Assembly (NCBI GenBank): GCA_001972305.1
Contig: BDDD01001358.1
Location: 1-64,000 of the forward strand
Length of the DNA stretch: 64,000 nucleotides
Source: Cephalotus follicularis
Taxonomy: Eukaryota; Streptophyta; Magnoliopsida; Oxalidales; Cephalotaceae
Direction of reading: 5' to 3'
Part shown: one piece after another, positions 22,412 to 34,074 of the stretch
Layout: each line of letters opens with the position of its first letter
Numbering within the stretch: the stretch's first letter is position 1
Program-made: the position numbers and the translations under genes
The notes under the pieces: generated by a model
Database searches by the model: none
What the model saw: only the letters and a program-made list of their open reading frames with translations
Told to the model about the DNA's origin: nothing

Positions 22412-24417
22412 TTCACACTTGCTCCAAAATCGAGCATAGCATGTTCAATTAGGGTGTTGCCAATAACGCAAGAGATTGTTGGGCGATCAGGCTCTTTATA
22501 CTTTCACACCATGGGTTGCGAAAACATCGCACTGATATTGGCTGCCAAGAAAGCCTTTTTTGGAGTCTGAAGGATCCTATTTTTAGTGCATAAGTCTTTT
22601 AGGACTTTTGCGTAAAAGAGCACCTGAGCAATTACTTCCAGTAATGGAATATTGATTTTGACTTGCTTAAACGTTTCAATGATCTTTTCCATTGCTGGGG
22701 CTTTCTTATTTTTCTCTAATCTCTTTGAAAAAGGAACTTGTGGATCATATGAACTCTCAGGTACTGCCGCTGGTTGTTCCTTATTCTTTTCCTCTTCTTC
22801 TTCTCTAATTTCTTCGTGTGCACTTGAATTTGTTGGTTGTATAGGGGAGTCAACCAACTGTTCATTTAAATTTTCATGCGCCAAGGACTCATCCAATTGC
22901 TCACTCACATTTTCTATTTGACCTACTGGTTGGTACTCATTTCCACCCCTTAGGGCAAAAACTTGTTTTGATGGGCCTGAGGAGGAAGAGGATACTTGTG
23001 GAGTAGATGTCGGTTGGGTATGAGCGGAATGGTTCATGGCTGACCTCGGATTCGGGCATGGCTGAGAAGGCATCTTGTCTTTCTCTCTTTCATGTAGAGC
23101 AGATGCTAGCTGTGAGATTTGCTTCTCCATGTTATGCTGACTAGTCATCACAATGCTCAAGAGAAGCTCCATGTTCTTTTCTAGGGAGGAAATCCAAGAC
23201 GTATCCTACCTCTGGTTCAACAATAACAATCCAGGTGATTGTTGATTTTGAAACTGATTTTGTGGTGGCAAGGATGGTCGGACATTATTTGAATTCAGGG
23301 GAAACCACTGAAAGGTCTGTTGAGGTGCAGACTAGCTAGTGATGCTAGAAGGCTGCCCCAAAAAATTTGCAGGACCTCTTTGATTTTGCCCTTGAATAAA
23401 TGAGAAGTTTGGATGATTTCGCCAACCTGTATTGCAAGTGTTACTATACGGGTTTTATTGATTCATTGCGGACACATTCTCAGAGAGAGTACTGATTGTC
23501 ATAATCATTCGGGCATTGTTCAAAAATATGACTTGGTGACTGGCACCAAGAACACATAGGGGTGCTTTGATCGATGTGATTTACTTGAGTGGAACCCCGA
23601 ACTATCGACTCCAATCTCATGAGGAGGCTGTCTAACTGTGCCTCCTTAGCCATTACTCCTTCTATAACGTACCCCTTACTTGGAAAAGCTCTCTCTGAAA
23701 CTTGAGTGGACTCCCACTCCCTAGTTCGTTCCCCCAAATCTAAAAGGAAATTCCAAGCCTCATTTTCATCATTTTATGAGGTGAATCCATCAGGACACAT
23801 CGACTAGACCAATTGCTTGGTATGGTAATCTATCCCTTCATATATGATTTGGTATAAATTCCAAGTGTTCAGACCATGATGAGGACACTCTAAGACAAGA
23901 TCTTTGAAATGTTCCATACATCGAGAGAATGATTCGTTGGGTCGCTGGAGAAACTAGAGAATGTCATTCCTAAGCTTATTTGTTTGTTAACCGGAACGAA
24001 TTTCTTCAGGAATGAAACAGTGAAATGATCCCATGTAGAAATGGAACCATTGGGCAGACTGTAGAGCCACTTCCTAGCTCCATCTTTCAGATAAAAGTTG
24101 ATAAATCGCAATTTGATCGCATCATCCAAAAGTTGCTACAGTTTCATGTGGGCACACACCTCCTCAAACTCGCGAAGGAAGAGGTATGCATCCTTATTGG
24201 GTAATCCATGAAAGTGCGGGAGGATGCTAATAAATTGGGATTTCAACTCAAAATTGTTCCCTTGAGGTGCAGGAAACAGGATACAGGATGGTTGCGCTGT
24301 CGTCGTAGGATAGAATCTATCGCGTAGAGTTTGGATGGGTCGTTCGTTCGCCATTTGTGCTGGTTGATGGTTAATTCTTTCGAGACGATGGTTTGGACCA
24401 TGCACCCAATCAGTCAT
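22412..24417 (-). pseudogene. gag: Athila-like gag and protease start, unit 2
   Basis: It starts MTDWVHGPNHR at 24417. The N-terminal part is open to a TAG at 24136, where unit 1 has Gln (CAG). The capsid-like part resumes at 24129 (LKDGARKWLYSLPNGS), is frameshifted after VPVNK, and continues at 23480-23737 with the knuckle CSWCQSPSHIFEQC. The tail 22504-23172 is rich in Ser, Glu and Gln and open for 222 codons. After a stop it runs into protease (CVIGNTLIEHAMLDFGASVNL; catalytic Asp in LDFGAS), where the L LTR cuts it. No insertion is present at 24382-24386, giving the empty-site reference for unit 1. Confidence 0.87.
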
Positions 24418-24597
24418 AAACTAATAGAAAGGCAAACCACTAATGAACATAAAGCACACACTAAATACAAGACACTAAGTTAAATCAGATAGCACAAATT
24501 AAAAGCAAAGAACACCATTTTTTTTAAATCAATTAATTAAACTAAACTAAATACTACGAATCAGTTGAATAAATTAAAACTAATCTAAAACGTTGTT

Positions 24598-24615
24598 TCC
24601 ACAACAACGGCGCCA
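24598..24615 (-). other. PBS (tRNA-Asp type) of Athila-like unit 2
   Basis: The minus strand reads TGGCGCCGTTGTTGTGGA, closer to the Asp-tRNA consensus than the unit-1 site. It lies 6 bp from the LTR at 24622. Confidence 0.88.
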
Positions 24616-24837
24616 AAAACTTGTTCACGTGTTTTGAATGTTTTAAAATTTATACCGCAAGTGCACGGTTGTGCAGTAACGGGTCAAACGCTAGAAAATA
24701 AGCTAAATTAATTTTAATATATGCAACCTAGGCGAAGTATGCAATATTGTAAAAATATTCAACTAACAAGGATAACGCATGCAAAATTACGAATTTAATC
24801 AGGCAGGAAATAAACATAGTAAAATATGCAAGAGAAA

Positions 24838-24957
24838 TCGTATGAGTAGTCATGCTAGGTCTATACGGAGTGTGGCAACAGCGACAAATTGTATGAGTAG
24901 ACATGTTATGTCTATACAGAGTGTGTTCGGCGTGACAAACCGTATGAGTAGACTCCA
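24838..24957. repeat. 51-bp tandem repeat (right LTR copy)
   Basis: Same repeat as 5313-5480 with the GTATGAGTAG anchor recurring; one unit fewer here because of a deletion at its left edge. Confidence 0.7.
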
Positions 24958-25904
24958 TCAATCAAATTAAAAACCATTCATTCATCAAGTTTCTTATTCA
25001 CAGACAAAGTGTTCGTGGATTAAAATCAGACAGAAAAAGTGTGTGTGAAGGCAGAAAATTAAAGAACAAATCAAAACTTCAAGGATTTTATTGATGGAGT
25101 TGAATCAATACAATTTAGGCTTTGTTCTAACCCTAAAAACCTTGAAAAGTTAGCTAGAAAACATTGTAATAAAACTACAAAAATTGAAGAAAAATGTAAC
25201 GCCCTGAAACTTTATGTTAAAGGAATGGTATTTTGGGTTGGAAATAATTCTGATGGTTTTGGGCCAAGCTTTGTTTGAAAGGAAAAAAGGGAGTGTTGGG
25301 CCGACTACACCAGTGCTCAACCCAATAATTGGGAGATGACAGCATGTGTCCAGTGAGTTCTAGAGCTTTCCATTCTTGGCTAAAAAGAGAATGTGGTTAA
25401 TGTGGGGGCAGTTATTGCCAATTTGGAGAGAAAGAGATAGGGGAAGGAGACAGGAGAATGTCAGTCTCTAGAGAATTCTTGTCTCTCTTTTCCCCTCTTG
25501 TTTTAATCCTGTACTCCCAACCTTGAAATAGACGTGGAGTAAGCAACTCTGGAAGCAAAGGAGAAACAGTAAAGGAAAGAGCTTGGCGTAAAGTCAGAGG
25601 AGCGGGTGTTTGTGTTAGCAGTAAGAAGGAAAATACAGAGAAAGATCATGAAAGTGGGGTAGAGAGTCGACCTTTGTGAGGTAGGATCTACTACCTACTC
25701 AGCACTTATATTTTAAATGTTACAAATGTTATCCACTGCTTCTATATTTATCTAGATTTAGTGTGCCGAATGAATGATAAAGTTTAATGTATATAATCGT
25801 CCTCTGGAGCTTGTAGTAAGTGACTACATACTGTGTTATGGACTGTAAACAGTGTATTAGTGTTTTGACACATGTTGGATGAAAGATCAGAGAAGGACTA
25901 GCAC

Positions 25905-26190
25905 GTCCGAGAATGATTAGCTCATGCATCCGAGAAGGACTAGCGCATCTGAGCACACCAAAGCATGCGTCCGAGCCTGCTAGACCATATGTCCGACCAT
26001 GCCAAAGCATGCATCCGAGCATGCCAAAGCATGTGCCCGAGCATGCTTCCAAACATGCCAAGGCATGTGTCTGAGCATTCCAAAGCACGTGCCTGAGAAT
26101 ACCCAATCATGCGTTCGAGCATGCCAGGGAATGTGTCCGAGCATGCCAAAGTATGTGCCCGAGCATGCCAGAGCATGGGTCCGAGCTTCC
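25905..26190. repeat. CATG-rich 22-bp tandem array in L LTR
   Basis: Consecutive 22-bp units such as AATGTGTCCGAGCATGCC plus AAAG. GCATGC or a one-base variant sits at the same place in each, with about a dozen units in all. Clean 22-bp steps are seen from about 26105 to 26180. Confidence 0.85.
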
Positions 26191-26344
26191 CTAACTCACA
26201 CTTGTCGACCTGACCTTCCCATAGGATCAGAGGATGAGCTAGCTAATATATCGTAAGGAAGACTGAGTGTAATGGTAGACTAAATGTAAAGGTAGACAGA
26301 CCTCTTAAAAAGGAAACATAATGTTAATGTTAGAATGATTAATG

Positions 26345-26570
26345 TGTAATGTAATGGGTCACCAATTGAGATGAACCATAATTGGGTCACCAATTGAAAT
26401 TACCCATAACTGGGGCACCGATTGAGATGAACCAGTAAAGCTATCACTCGAGATGAACAAATGGGTCCCCAGCTGAGATGAACCAGGAGGTCACTAAGGT
26501 AGATAGTCCACGTGGATCACCGATTGAGATGAGCCTAAGGGATCACCAATCGAGATGAGCCATAAATATT
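26345..26570. repeat. 28-bp tandem array in L LTR (uninterrupted)
   Basis: Repeated GGGTCACCAATTGAGATGAACC-like units, the first ones 28 bp apart, then degenerate copies with ATCACTCGAGATGAAC and GATCACCGATTGAGATGAGC. Confidence 0.8.
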
Positions 26571-28707
26571 AAATGAATGTTATTGTATAGTTATGAGGTT
26601 AAGGTATAAATGGTGTAACTGTGATGAGGTCTGATTGAACATGTGCATAAGTGCTAGTTCCCTCTCCTCTACCTACAACATCTAGAGCGCGTATATTCCT
26701 CTTCCTTAAGCCTTGGAGACAGAGGAACCCCATCTCCCTAAAAGTGTAATGATTGTCCCATCTCGGCTCTTCTACCTGTAACTTTTGGAGTGCGTGCTCT
26801 GCTCCTCCTAATGCAGAGGAAGTCGAGGAGAATTGTTAATGACTGTTGAATGGTTTTTGTAATGATATGGATGCTTTCATTGTACGGTTTAGCCCTATTG
26901 CATCTCTCATGACATGCTTATACTTGCTGCACTTGCACTTCACACATGCATGAGTAGTAGTTCGTACACAACCAGTGGTTGCTGACCCATTCTCGGTAAT
27001 GGGTCAGATGCAGGTGGAGTTTCACAGCAAGCAGAGGATTAAAGTAGTCAAGTAAGTCTTCTCCTAAAATGCAGTCTGACTACCCAAGAGTATAAGAATG
27101 AAATTGTATATTATTGTATGACCTTCCGGGTTATGGCAGAGCTTATTTTGAACAGTATTGTATACGTTGGGTTTTATCCACACAAAACATGGTTTATTTG
27201 AGTTTTTCGCACGCACAGTTATATATATTCTAAATGTTCTATTTATGTTGCTGAATGCTTGATGGACTTCAATGGTACGGTTTTAACGCGTCAGGCCTTG
27301 GGGATTGACCCTTGGTGTAACACCCCCGGACGGTAGGAGTCGTCACAGGTCATAATACAGAATCTATCAAAACATAACATAACATATCTGAACATAAACA
27401 TAACTTATCAGCCAAAAACGTGGCAGTCATAGCATAACTGAAAACTTAAAAACTTCACAATTTCTTAAAAACTTAAACGTTTTCTAGTTCAAAACTAAAA
27501 CACATGTATCTTATTGTTCATGACCACTAAACAGAATACATAATGGGATCACACTCCTAGGGTTCCAAAATTTAAGGTGGTCATCTCTCGTTCACACATT
27601 CCCTCGCTGCTCCTGATAACCTACCGCATGGAGCGGCTGAGCAAACCTCAGTACGGATAAGGGAATTAAAACAGTAAACGATAAATTTTAAAAGCAGTAA
27701 GATTTCAATAAAAATTCATAACAAGATTCTTAAGCAATTAAAAACAATTAAATATTCGTAGAGTCACATTTGTACTTTCATAAAAATCCATATAACTTCC
27801 GAAACATTTACAAAACATTTCAAAACATCATATCACGATTCATAAGTCATACTGAGCCACATACATATCACATAACATATATTTGGCAAGGGAGGCGCTA
27901 ATTCCATATGCCCACTAGAATTGAAGTGTATGGCACTACACAAATCAATTCTCACATATGACATATCATATCGCATATCATATACTAGAATCGATTCATA
28001 CGCCTCTATCACATAGCGGATCCATAAATCCACCTCATGGGATTTATTCATAACATTCAGAGACGTCGTAGACTAATCACACCGCTACGAAAGTGTCATG
28101 TCCCCGTGCCAGGCCTACGACATGCTTATGGTACGCCCCATAGGTGGGTACAATACTCAATATTCAATCATTTCAAAAACATTGATTTATCAAAATCAAT
28201 TTAAAAACACATAAATATGCTTTCACAAAACATATTTGAAAATCGATCACAACGGTATCATAACATACATTTCATAGTCAAATCATCAACTCATTTATAC
28301 TTCGCTATAAAGAGGTGATCATAACATATCGTCATATGAATAAAGTCAGAATCATTCATAAATGTCAAAAACCAACTTCATTTTCGAAACATGTCAAAAC
28401 CATAAAACATTACTAAGTCTATAAAATGAGAACATAGAATAAAACTGATTTTAGTTCGATAATCAGATAGCCAAGGAACGATAGAAATCCGTACCTTTTT
28501 GCGTTCACAAAACTCTTATGAAAAGATTGTTCACTCAACTCCCTTTGAAGCACAATAATCTAAAAGACACCCAAAACCATTCATATAAGGATCTAAGAAA
28601 CATTAAAGACATTAAATAAACTTATAACAGTGTTTGGAAAAGACCCAGATCGATTCGAGGAACAAACAAATCAAAACAGTTGAAAACAACACTTTTCTGG
28701 GCAAAAC

Positions 28708-28911
28708 AACCGACTATTGCAGAGCACCAGCCGACTGGGGAAGCTTGGCAGTCGACTAATCACAAGGGCCAGCCGACTACACAAGACAGACAGCAGGTAG
28801 TTGACTGTCACTTAGATCCAGTCGACTACACAACCGAAGACAGTCGACTGTGTTCATATGGCAGTCGACTACTCATCCAATCCAGCCGACTGTCCACAAG
28901 AACAGCAGACT
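28708..28911. repeat. CAGTCGACTG palindrome array, ten sites
   Basis: Octamers start at 28708, 28729, 28750, 28771, 28799, 28820, 28842, 28863, 28884 and 28904. Steps are 21, 21, 21, 28, 21, 22, 21, 21 and 20 bp. Read in LTR orientation the 28-bp step follows the sixth site, as in the D array (38415). Confidence 0.93.
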
Positions 28912-29689
28912 GTTCTGGATGATAGAACAGTAGAAACTTGACAATTTCATGCAGAAACTGGTTTAAATGATTACCACATTAAACCAGGAACAAAAGAGCA
29001 TAAACATATGACATTATATGGCATTTAGATGATGCAGAAACATATAATTGACATAGGAATATCTGGACAGTGGCTTAACTTCCAAGAGAAAGCAAGAAGA
29101 ACATTTACATGTGCATACAATTATGTCCAGATTCCTGTCCATTATCATATGCAGACTTTTAAAACCAGTTTGTGACAAGTCTAGGTATACAAAACATGCT
29201 GACAGACTTACTAACATCATGACAGAACATATATACACAGGAAATCAAAACTTAAAGGACATTAAGAACAAAACTGGAATTATAACATTGTAGCAAATCC
29301 ATCACAATAGGGAATGAATTAACTAACCTGCAATGGTTTAATAGATACTGTAATTGCAGGAAGAACACCACAAAGTAGTTGTAAAATGGCTGAACAACAG
29401 GAAATCAAAGGAAGAAAACAACACAACTCAAAGCTTGCCAAAGAAATACGATCAAAAGACAACAAAAGACAACGACCAAACCTGATTTTGATGAAGAACA
29501 AAACAATCACAAGAACACAGCAATTCCCACTTGCAACTTCGGCAGTGCCAGGCAGTGGAACAACGGATGACATACGGACAAAGACAAAGCACTCTTAAAC
29601 GGGAAGAAGAAGAGAGAATGGAGGGAAAGATAAGGAAATAAATGGGACAAAATCAGATTAATAAGGAAGAAGGAGATTATAAACGTGTG

Positions 29690-29830
29690 GAATTGATGAG
29701 GGGAGGAGAGAGTTTGGGAGAAAGAGAGGAAAGAAAGAAAGTAAAGAAAGAAAGAAGGAAAGAAGAAAGAAATGGAAAGAATAAAATAAAAGAATAAAAT
29801 AACATAAAATAAAATAACATAAGATAAAAA
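29690..29830. repeat. Long polypurine tract near LTR start
   Basis: About 140 bp almost entirely A and G (GGAGAGAG, GAAAGAAAG runs) grading into AAAATAAAAT. The complementary pyrimidine tract occurs at the same position in the C LTR (44800-44970). Such CT-rich patches are common near plant core promoters. Confidence 0.75.
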
Positions 29831-30283
29831 GGATTTTATAATAAAAAGAAATTATTTTAGTATTTTGAAAGTTGTAAAATTAAGTTTGATAAAAAAATAA
29901 AAATAAAAATACATAACATAGGCCCAACCCAACGTACATTAACATATAAACATACCCAAAAATTCAGGCTGGTATTAGTCAACCCAAATCACAAAGGCCC
30001 AAAACAAAGGGCAACCGGACTTTAAAATTAAACAAAATTTAAAAAGCCCAAAAACAAACACATAAAAAGTCTTTAAAAACACTTACGAACAAGCAGGGTA
30101 TTACACTTGGGGTTTGGGGCGTTACAAAAAAGGATGCGGCTAAGAGATTGCACTTGTTATGGCCTGCCTCACAATGTTTTTATACTGTAAAACATTCATA
30201 AAAACGGAAAAAAATTTAACCTAATCGTTTAAGGAAATAATTACAATCTGAAAAACTTTCCATTTTGCTGCCAGGCGACGTAA

Positions 30284-30625
30284 GCGTTGACGCTTATTAT
30301 CTGGGCGGTGACGGTTTGAAGCTTTGGCGTTGACGCTTTGATGTAATGACGTGAACTCTTTTCATGCTTTAGTTGTTAAGCATTAACGGTAATGAGCAAG
30401 GCGTCGACGGTTTAGTACAGAGAGTTGTGGGAGTTTCTCTACACGGCTTAAGCGTCGACGCTAAAGTGTAACTCGTCAATGCTTTAGAATGTCTGAGCTA
30501 AGCGTTGACGCTTATGTTGAAAGGGATGCCGCTTAAAGTGTGTAATTCGATTGTTAAGCTTATGTAACAAAGCGTTGACGCTTTTAATCTTAACTGCTGG
30601 CGCTTTGTGTCTAGGCGTCGACGCT
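30284..30625. repeat. GCGTCGACGC array in right Athila-like LTR
   Basis: First sites at 30284, 30305 and 30327 (steps 21, 22), then the same layout as 15252-15592, ending with a perfect GCGTCGACGC near 30615. Spacing agrees with the other LTR while individual sites carry different substitutions. Confidence 0.85.
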
Positions 30626-30749
30626 TTGGTCTGTTTTTCTGCAGAAATTTGCCATTCTTCAAGTTTTGATCTTTGTCTCCAATTCGTGCCAATTTGACTA
30701 GTATTCATGCACTTTAATCTCTTTATCCTTGTACTTGAAAATCAATGCA

Positions 30750-31188
30750 ACACAACAAAAGTAGTCTATTCCAAGCATAAACATATAACAAATATATATT
30801 TAAAAATTACACATTTTTATGCTAAACACTCATCCATTATTCCAGTACATTAAGACTTGGATCTAGTAGCTGATTTGGATCATCGAGAGGATAGCCCATG
30901 GTAGTGGACTGCAGTAAATCTGTGAGTGGGACATTCCCTTTCTCTATTCTATTATCCTTGAAATTCTTAATCTATATGCGCCGTTTTGAATTCATGATGT
31001 ATTATTGTGATTATGATAGCGTACTCTATATTCTGATGTTGGGTGCCATGTGAATTGTGACTTATGATATCGGTCGATTGGTGAGGTGTACGTTTGATGC
31101 CCAACTCTCATTAGTAGGTTCATTGTCTATGATGGGGTGCTATGTGGGAGTGCCTCCGGGTATCCGTAGCTTGGATCTGCAACATACC
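30750..31188. other. Unassigned repetitive sequence
   Basis: No coding potential, tRNA or known element terminus seen. The right edge (about 31120-31188) is one unit of a roughly 67-bp repeat (TCTATGATGGG-type start) whose next unit begins at 33985. The G solo LTR therefore landed in a short tandem repeat. Confidence 0.5.
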
Positions 31189-31387
31189 ATTGGTGTAACG
31201 CCCGAGATTTTTGCATATTGTAATATATGAATTTCAAATGTAATCTTATTATGGAATTAATGAGAATGGTGAAATTCCCAACTTTGATGATGTTTTCCAA
31301 ATTTTAAATGATAAATTTTGGAAGAGAAAAATACTAGAGATGATAAAGGAAATGTTTAAAGAAAAAGGGCACTGTTTTGAGCCTAAT

Positions 31388-31511
31388 GCGTCGACGCTTT
31401 GTGAGCGTCGATGCCTAAGCCAATAAAACATGCGCCAAATAAACATGCACATGCACGTCGACGTGGAAAATGTGTTGACGCCATTGCAGGAAATGACCAA
31501 AGTGTCAACGC
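31388..31511. repeat. GCGTCGACGC array 1 of G solo LTR
   Basis: Sites start at 31388, 31405, 31455, 31472 and 31502. Spacing is less regular than in the full-length G element. Confidence 0.75.
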
Positions 31512-32310
31512 CTCCAGGTAAACATCAACTCTTAGTGTCGAATCTCAGGCATGTTCTAATGCTGACAGAAACGTGGTGCATGGGGGCAATTTAAGATTTC
31601 TTTGCAGGCGCCATTGCATGCGAAATGCGACGTGTTGAGCACGCTGGCATGTTACCAAACATGAAATTTACAGGAAGGAGAAGAGCATGACACTTGTGTG
31701 TGCACGCGGGTATGGAAAAGAGAGAAATGGGGAAATGGTCACCTGCAACCTGCAGAAAAACAAATGGGAAAGAAACTAGTGAAATGCATGCATGACCAGG
31801 AAGGAAGAAGAGAGAGCTTCTATCAGCATAAAATACTCCTCTCTTCTCCTCTTTCTCGCCCTGAACACCTGGAAGAAAAAGAGAGACATAGGAAAATAGT
31901 GAGAAATCGACAAGGGAGGAGAGAACCATTTTCCTCCATTGTTGAACCTTGAAGCTTTGGAGCTTGTGGGATTACAGCTACTGGACGAATCTTGGGGCTG
32001 CTGTGACCAGATTTTTTAAATGAAAAGAGGTGGACTTTCAAGGTTTCTAACTTGAAACCAGAGGTAGGGGATTGTAGTGGTTTTATACATGCAAAAATTG
32101 GAATTGAAGTTAATGTTCATGCCATTGATATTATGCAGGAATTGCTTGCTATTTTTGGATTGTTTGGATTGTTTAAATGATTGCTGTGATATGCAAACCA
32201 ATTATGCATGTGTAATCTAAGAGAATAAATGAACGGAATTGCATGATTATTTGAGTTATTTTCCCCTGGTTCGTTGAAATGAGGACGACAAAGTGTTCAA
32301 AATTACTTAA

Positions 32311-32715
32311 CCATCAACGCTCACGCTATAAGCGTCAACGCCTTCATGAGCAAAGGCAATGGACGTCGACGCTTAAGGAAAACGTCGCCGCCTTATAAGA
32401 TCATTTGTAGGATTGGTATGGTCATTTGTGGATTGCATGAATTATTGATGGATTGTTAAACTGGTTACCTGTATTGATAACTTTATATGCGTACTACACC
32501 TGTAAGGAACGTTTCTGGGATTGAATGTAAGTTTGAGGGCTGGATTTCCCCCTGGAATCGAGATTGGTGTAGTGATATCTCCTGATATCACAAAAGCATT
32601 GACGCCTTTGGGAAAGCGTCGACGCCTGTGGTTTTGCTGCGCCTGGGATTGAATGCATGAAACGTTGACGCTTAGAGGACACAAGCGTCGACGCCCAGAG
32701 GATAACCGTCGACGC
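32311..32715. repeat. GCGTCGACGC array 2 of G solo LTR
   Basis: Sites at 32311, 32332, 32363, 32382, 32596, 32616, 32662, 32685 and 32706, mostly in pairs 19-23 bp apart. Perfect or near-perfect decamers are frequent at the end of the array. Confidence 0.8.
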
Positions 32716-34074
32716 TTATCCCCCCTGGTTGGTATAATTTTGCTCAAATTGGACCCGTTAACTCAGAAACGACTCTAGGCATGTTCGAGCATATGATTGC
32801 ATTGCACTTGCATTGTATTGGGTCTGGATTGTGGATTATGGATTGAATTGGATTGTTATTGCTTTAAAAATGAATTATCATTTATAGGGAGTTGCATACA
32901 TGATTTATCGCAAATCATTATTTTGTATAGACTGTTATGTTGACACCGAAATGCAGTTTTAAAATGGGATTGAAGCATGTTTTGAACAAACATACAGTTT
33001 AAAAAGGATTGTTACATATTTTGAATAAATATGTTGTTACAAGTATCTTATGATGCAAATTTTACTTGGAAAATGGATTGTTATATATTTTGATAAATAT
33101 ATATGTTTTCAAGTATTTATTTCTATAAATGACTTGAATTGGATTGTGTTTGGATTGTGATGTTAGTCGCGTGGTGGAGGTTGCCATGGCCAGCTAATGG
33201 TGCGTTTCTCTCTAAGTGCCAGGAGTTGGCTAGAGATACCCACGGTGGATTGGTTACTTAGCTGCGTGCTAGTAACATTGAAATGTGGCCTGCTCCGTGT
33301 TGTCTGGGAGTCGGGACAAGAGTGAGGAGTACACATCTGGTCCAGGAGATGGCGATGTCCTCGTAGCTTTGTCTGCATATTGGATTGTTGGATTGTAGCC
33401 ATTTGGCATGTTTTCTCTATTTGCAGTTATACATGTATATACACACATAGATATGCATTATTATGGGATACTATGTATTACATCCACGATCGCATACATT
33501 ACATGACATGAATTATATTTAATCCCGAATTGCACTTACAAACTCTGCTACTTAGCCTAGTGAGGACAAAGGCTAACCCCCTACTATTTCAGATTGATGC
33601 AGCTGGTTTTACGGTTGCTCGCACTTGGGCTTGAAGAGAAGACTGGGATGTCCTCTCTTATATTTTGTAACCGGATAATGATTTATTACATTTGGGATTG
33701 CTGTACTCTTGATAATATGTTTATCATGTTTGATGGATATTTGGTTTTGTATTATTTCTCATGCTCTGTTTGAGGGCAATCGACGATGATGTTTAAAATT
33801 GTTATGGAACAATTTAGTATCACGTAGTATGGGATGCGTGATACGCATTTAATTCAGCTTATTTATATGATGCTTCCGTAAGTTTTTAATTTATTCGTAA
33901 AATTGCATAAGCTGGATAATGTCATTATGTTCATTGCCATATTACTACCACTTAAATATTGTATATCAGAAGCGGAGTGTGACAATTGGTCTATGATGGG
34001 ATGCTGAGTGTGAGTCCAACAGGGCATCCGTTACTCACTTATCAGACTATATTTGCTAATCTGATGACATATTG

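Larger units (their letters stand above)
27316..30105 (-). mobile_element. C-type solo LTR
   Basis: The minus strand runs TGTAATACCCTGCTTG (30105) to CCGGGGGTGTTACA (27316), 2,790 bp. The TSD CTTGG is at 27311-27315 and 30106-30110. It shares the conserved blocks of the C LTR at 44539 (palindrome array, the GTCATG...CGTGCCAGG block, CCGTACTGAGGTTTGCTCAG). No internal domain is present. Confidence 0.93.
25195..30126 (+). mobile_element. Family-L solo LTR, sense, with nested C-type LTR
   Basis: TGTAACGCCC at 25195 to GGGGCGTTACA at 30126, flanked by AAAAA at 25190-25194 and 30127-30131. A C-type solo LTR (27316-30105) is nested close to its right end, leaving 2.14 kb of L. It sits at the same site as the L LTR at 5719-15094. 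Confidence 0.9.
24622..30749 (-). mobile_element. Right LTR of Athila-like tandem
   Basis: Its own sequence is 24622-25194 plus 30127 to about 30749; a sense L LTR fills the middle. It matches the shared LTR (5026-15717) throughout. The right border is uncertain: similarity to the other copy ends at 15717/30749, but that copy was truncated by a deletion, so this LTR may run further right. Confidence 0.7.
31194..33984 (+). mobile_element. Family-G solo LTR
   Basis: TGTAACGCCCGAGA at 31194 to GGAGTGTGACA at 33984, 2,791 bp. The TSD ATTGG is at 31189-31193 and 33985-33989. It shares with the 40639 LTR the start block, both palindrome arrays, the CCAGGAGTTGGC block (33221-33232) and GAGGACAAAGGCTAACCCCC (33563-33582). 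No internal region is present. Confidence 0.93.

Noticed and set aside
1762-24615. Endogenous pararetrovirus
   Set aside because: RT is linked to RNase H, integrase, LTRs, PBS and TSDs of Ty3/gypsy type; no movement-protein or coat-protein motifs were seen.
26000-26256. Cys-rich small secreted-protein-like frames
   Set aside because: Same cause: the 22-bp array creates MPKHVPEHAR-like repeats without signal peptide or start context.
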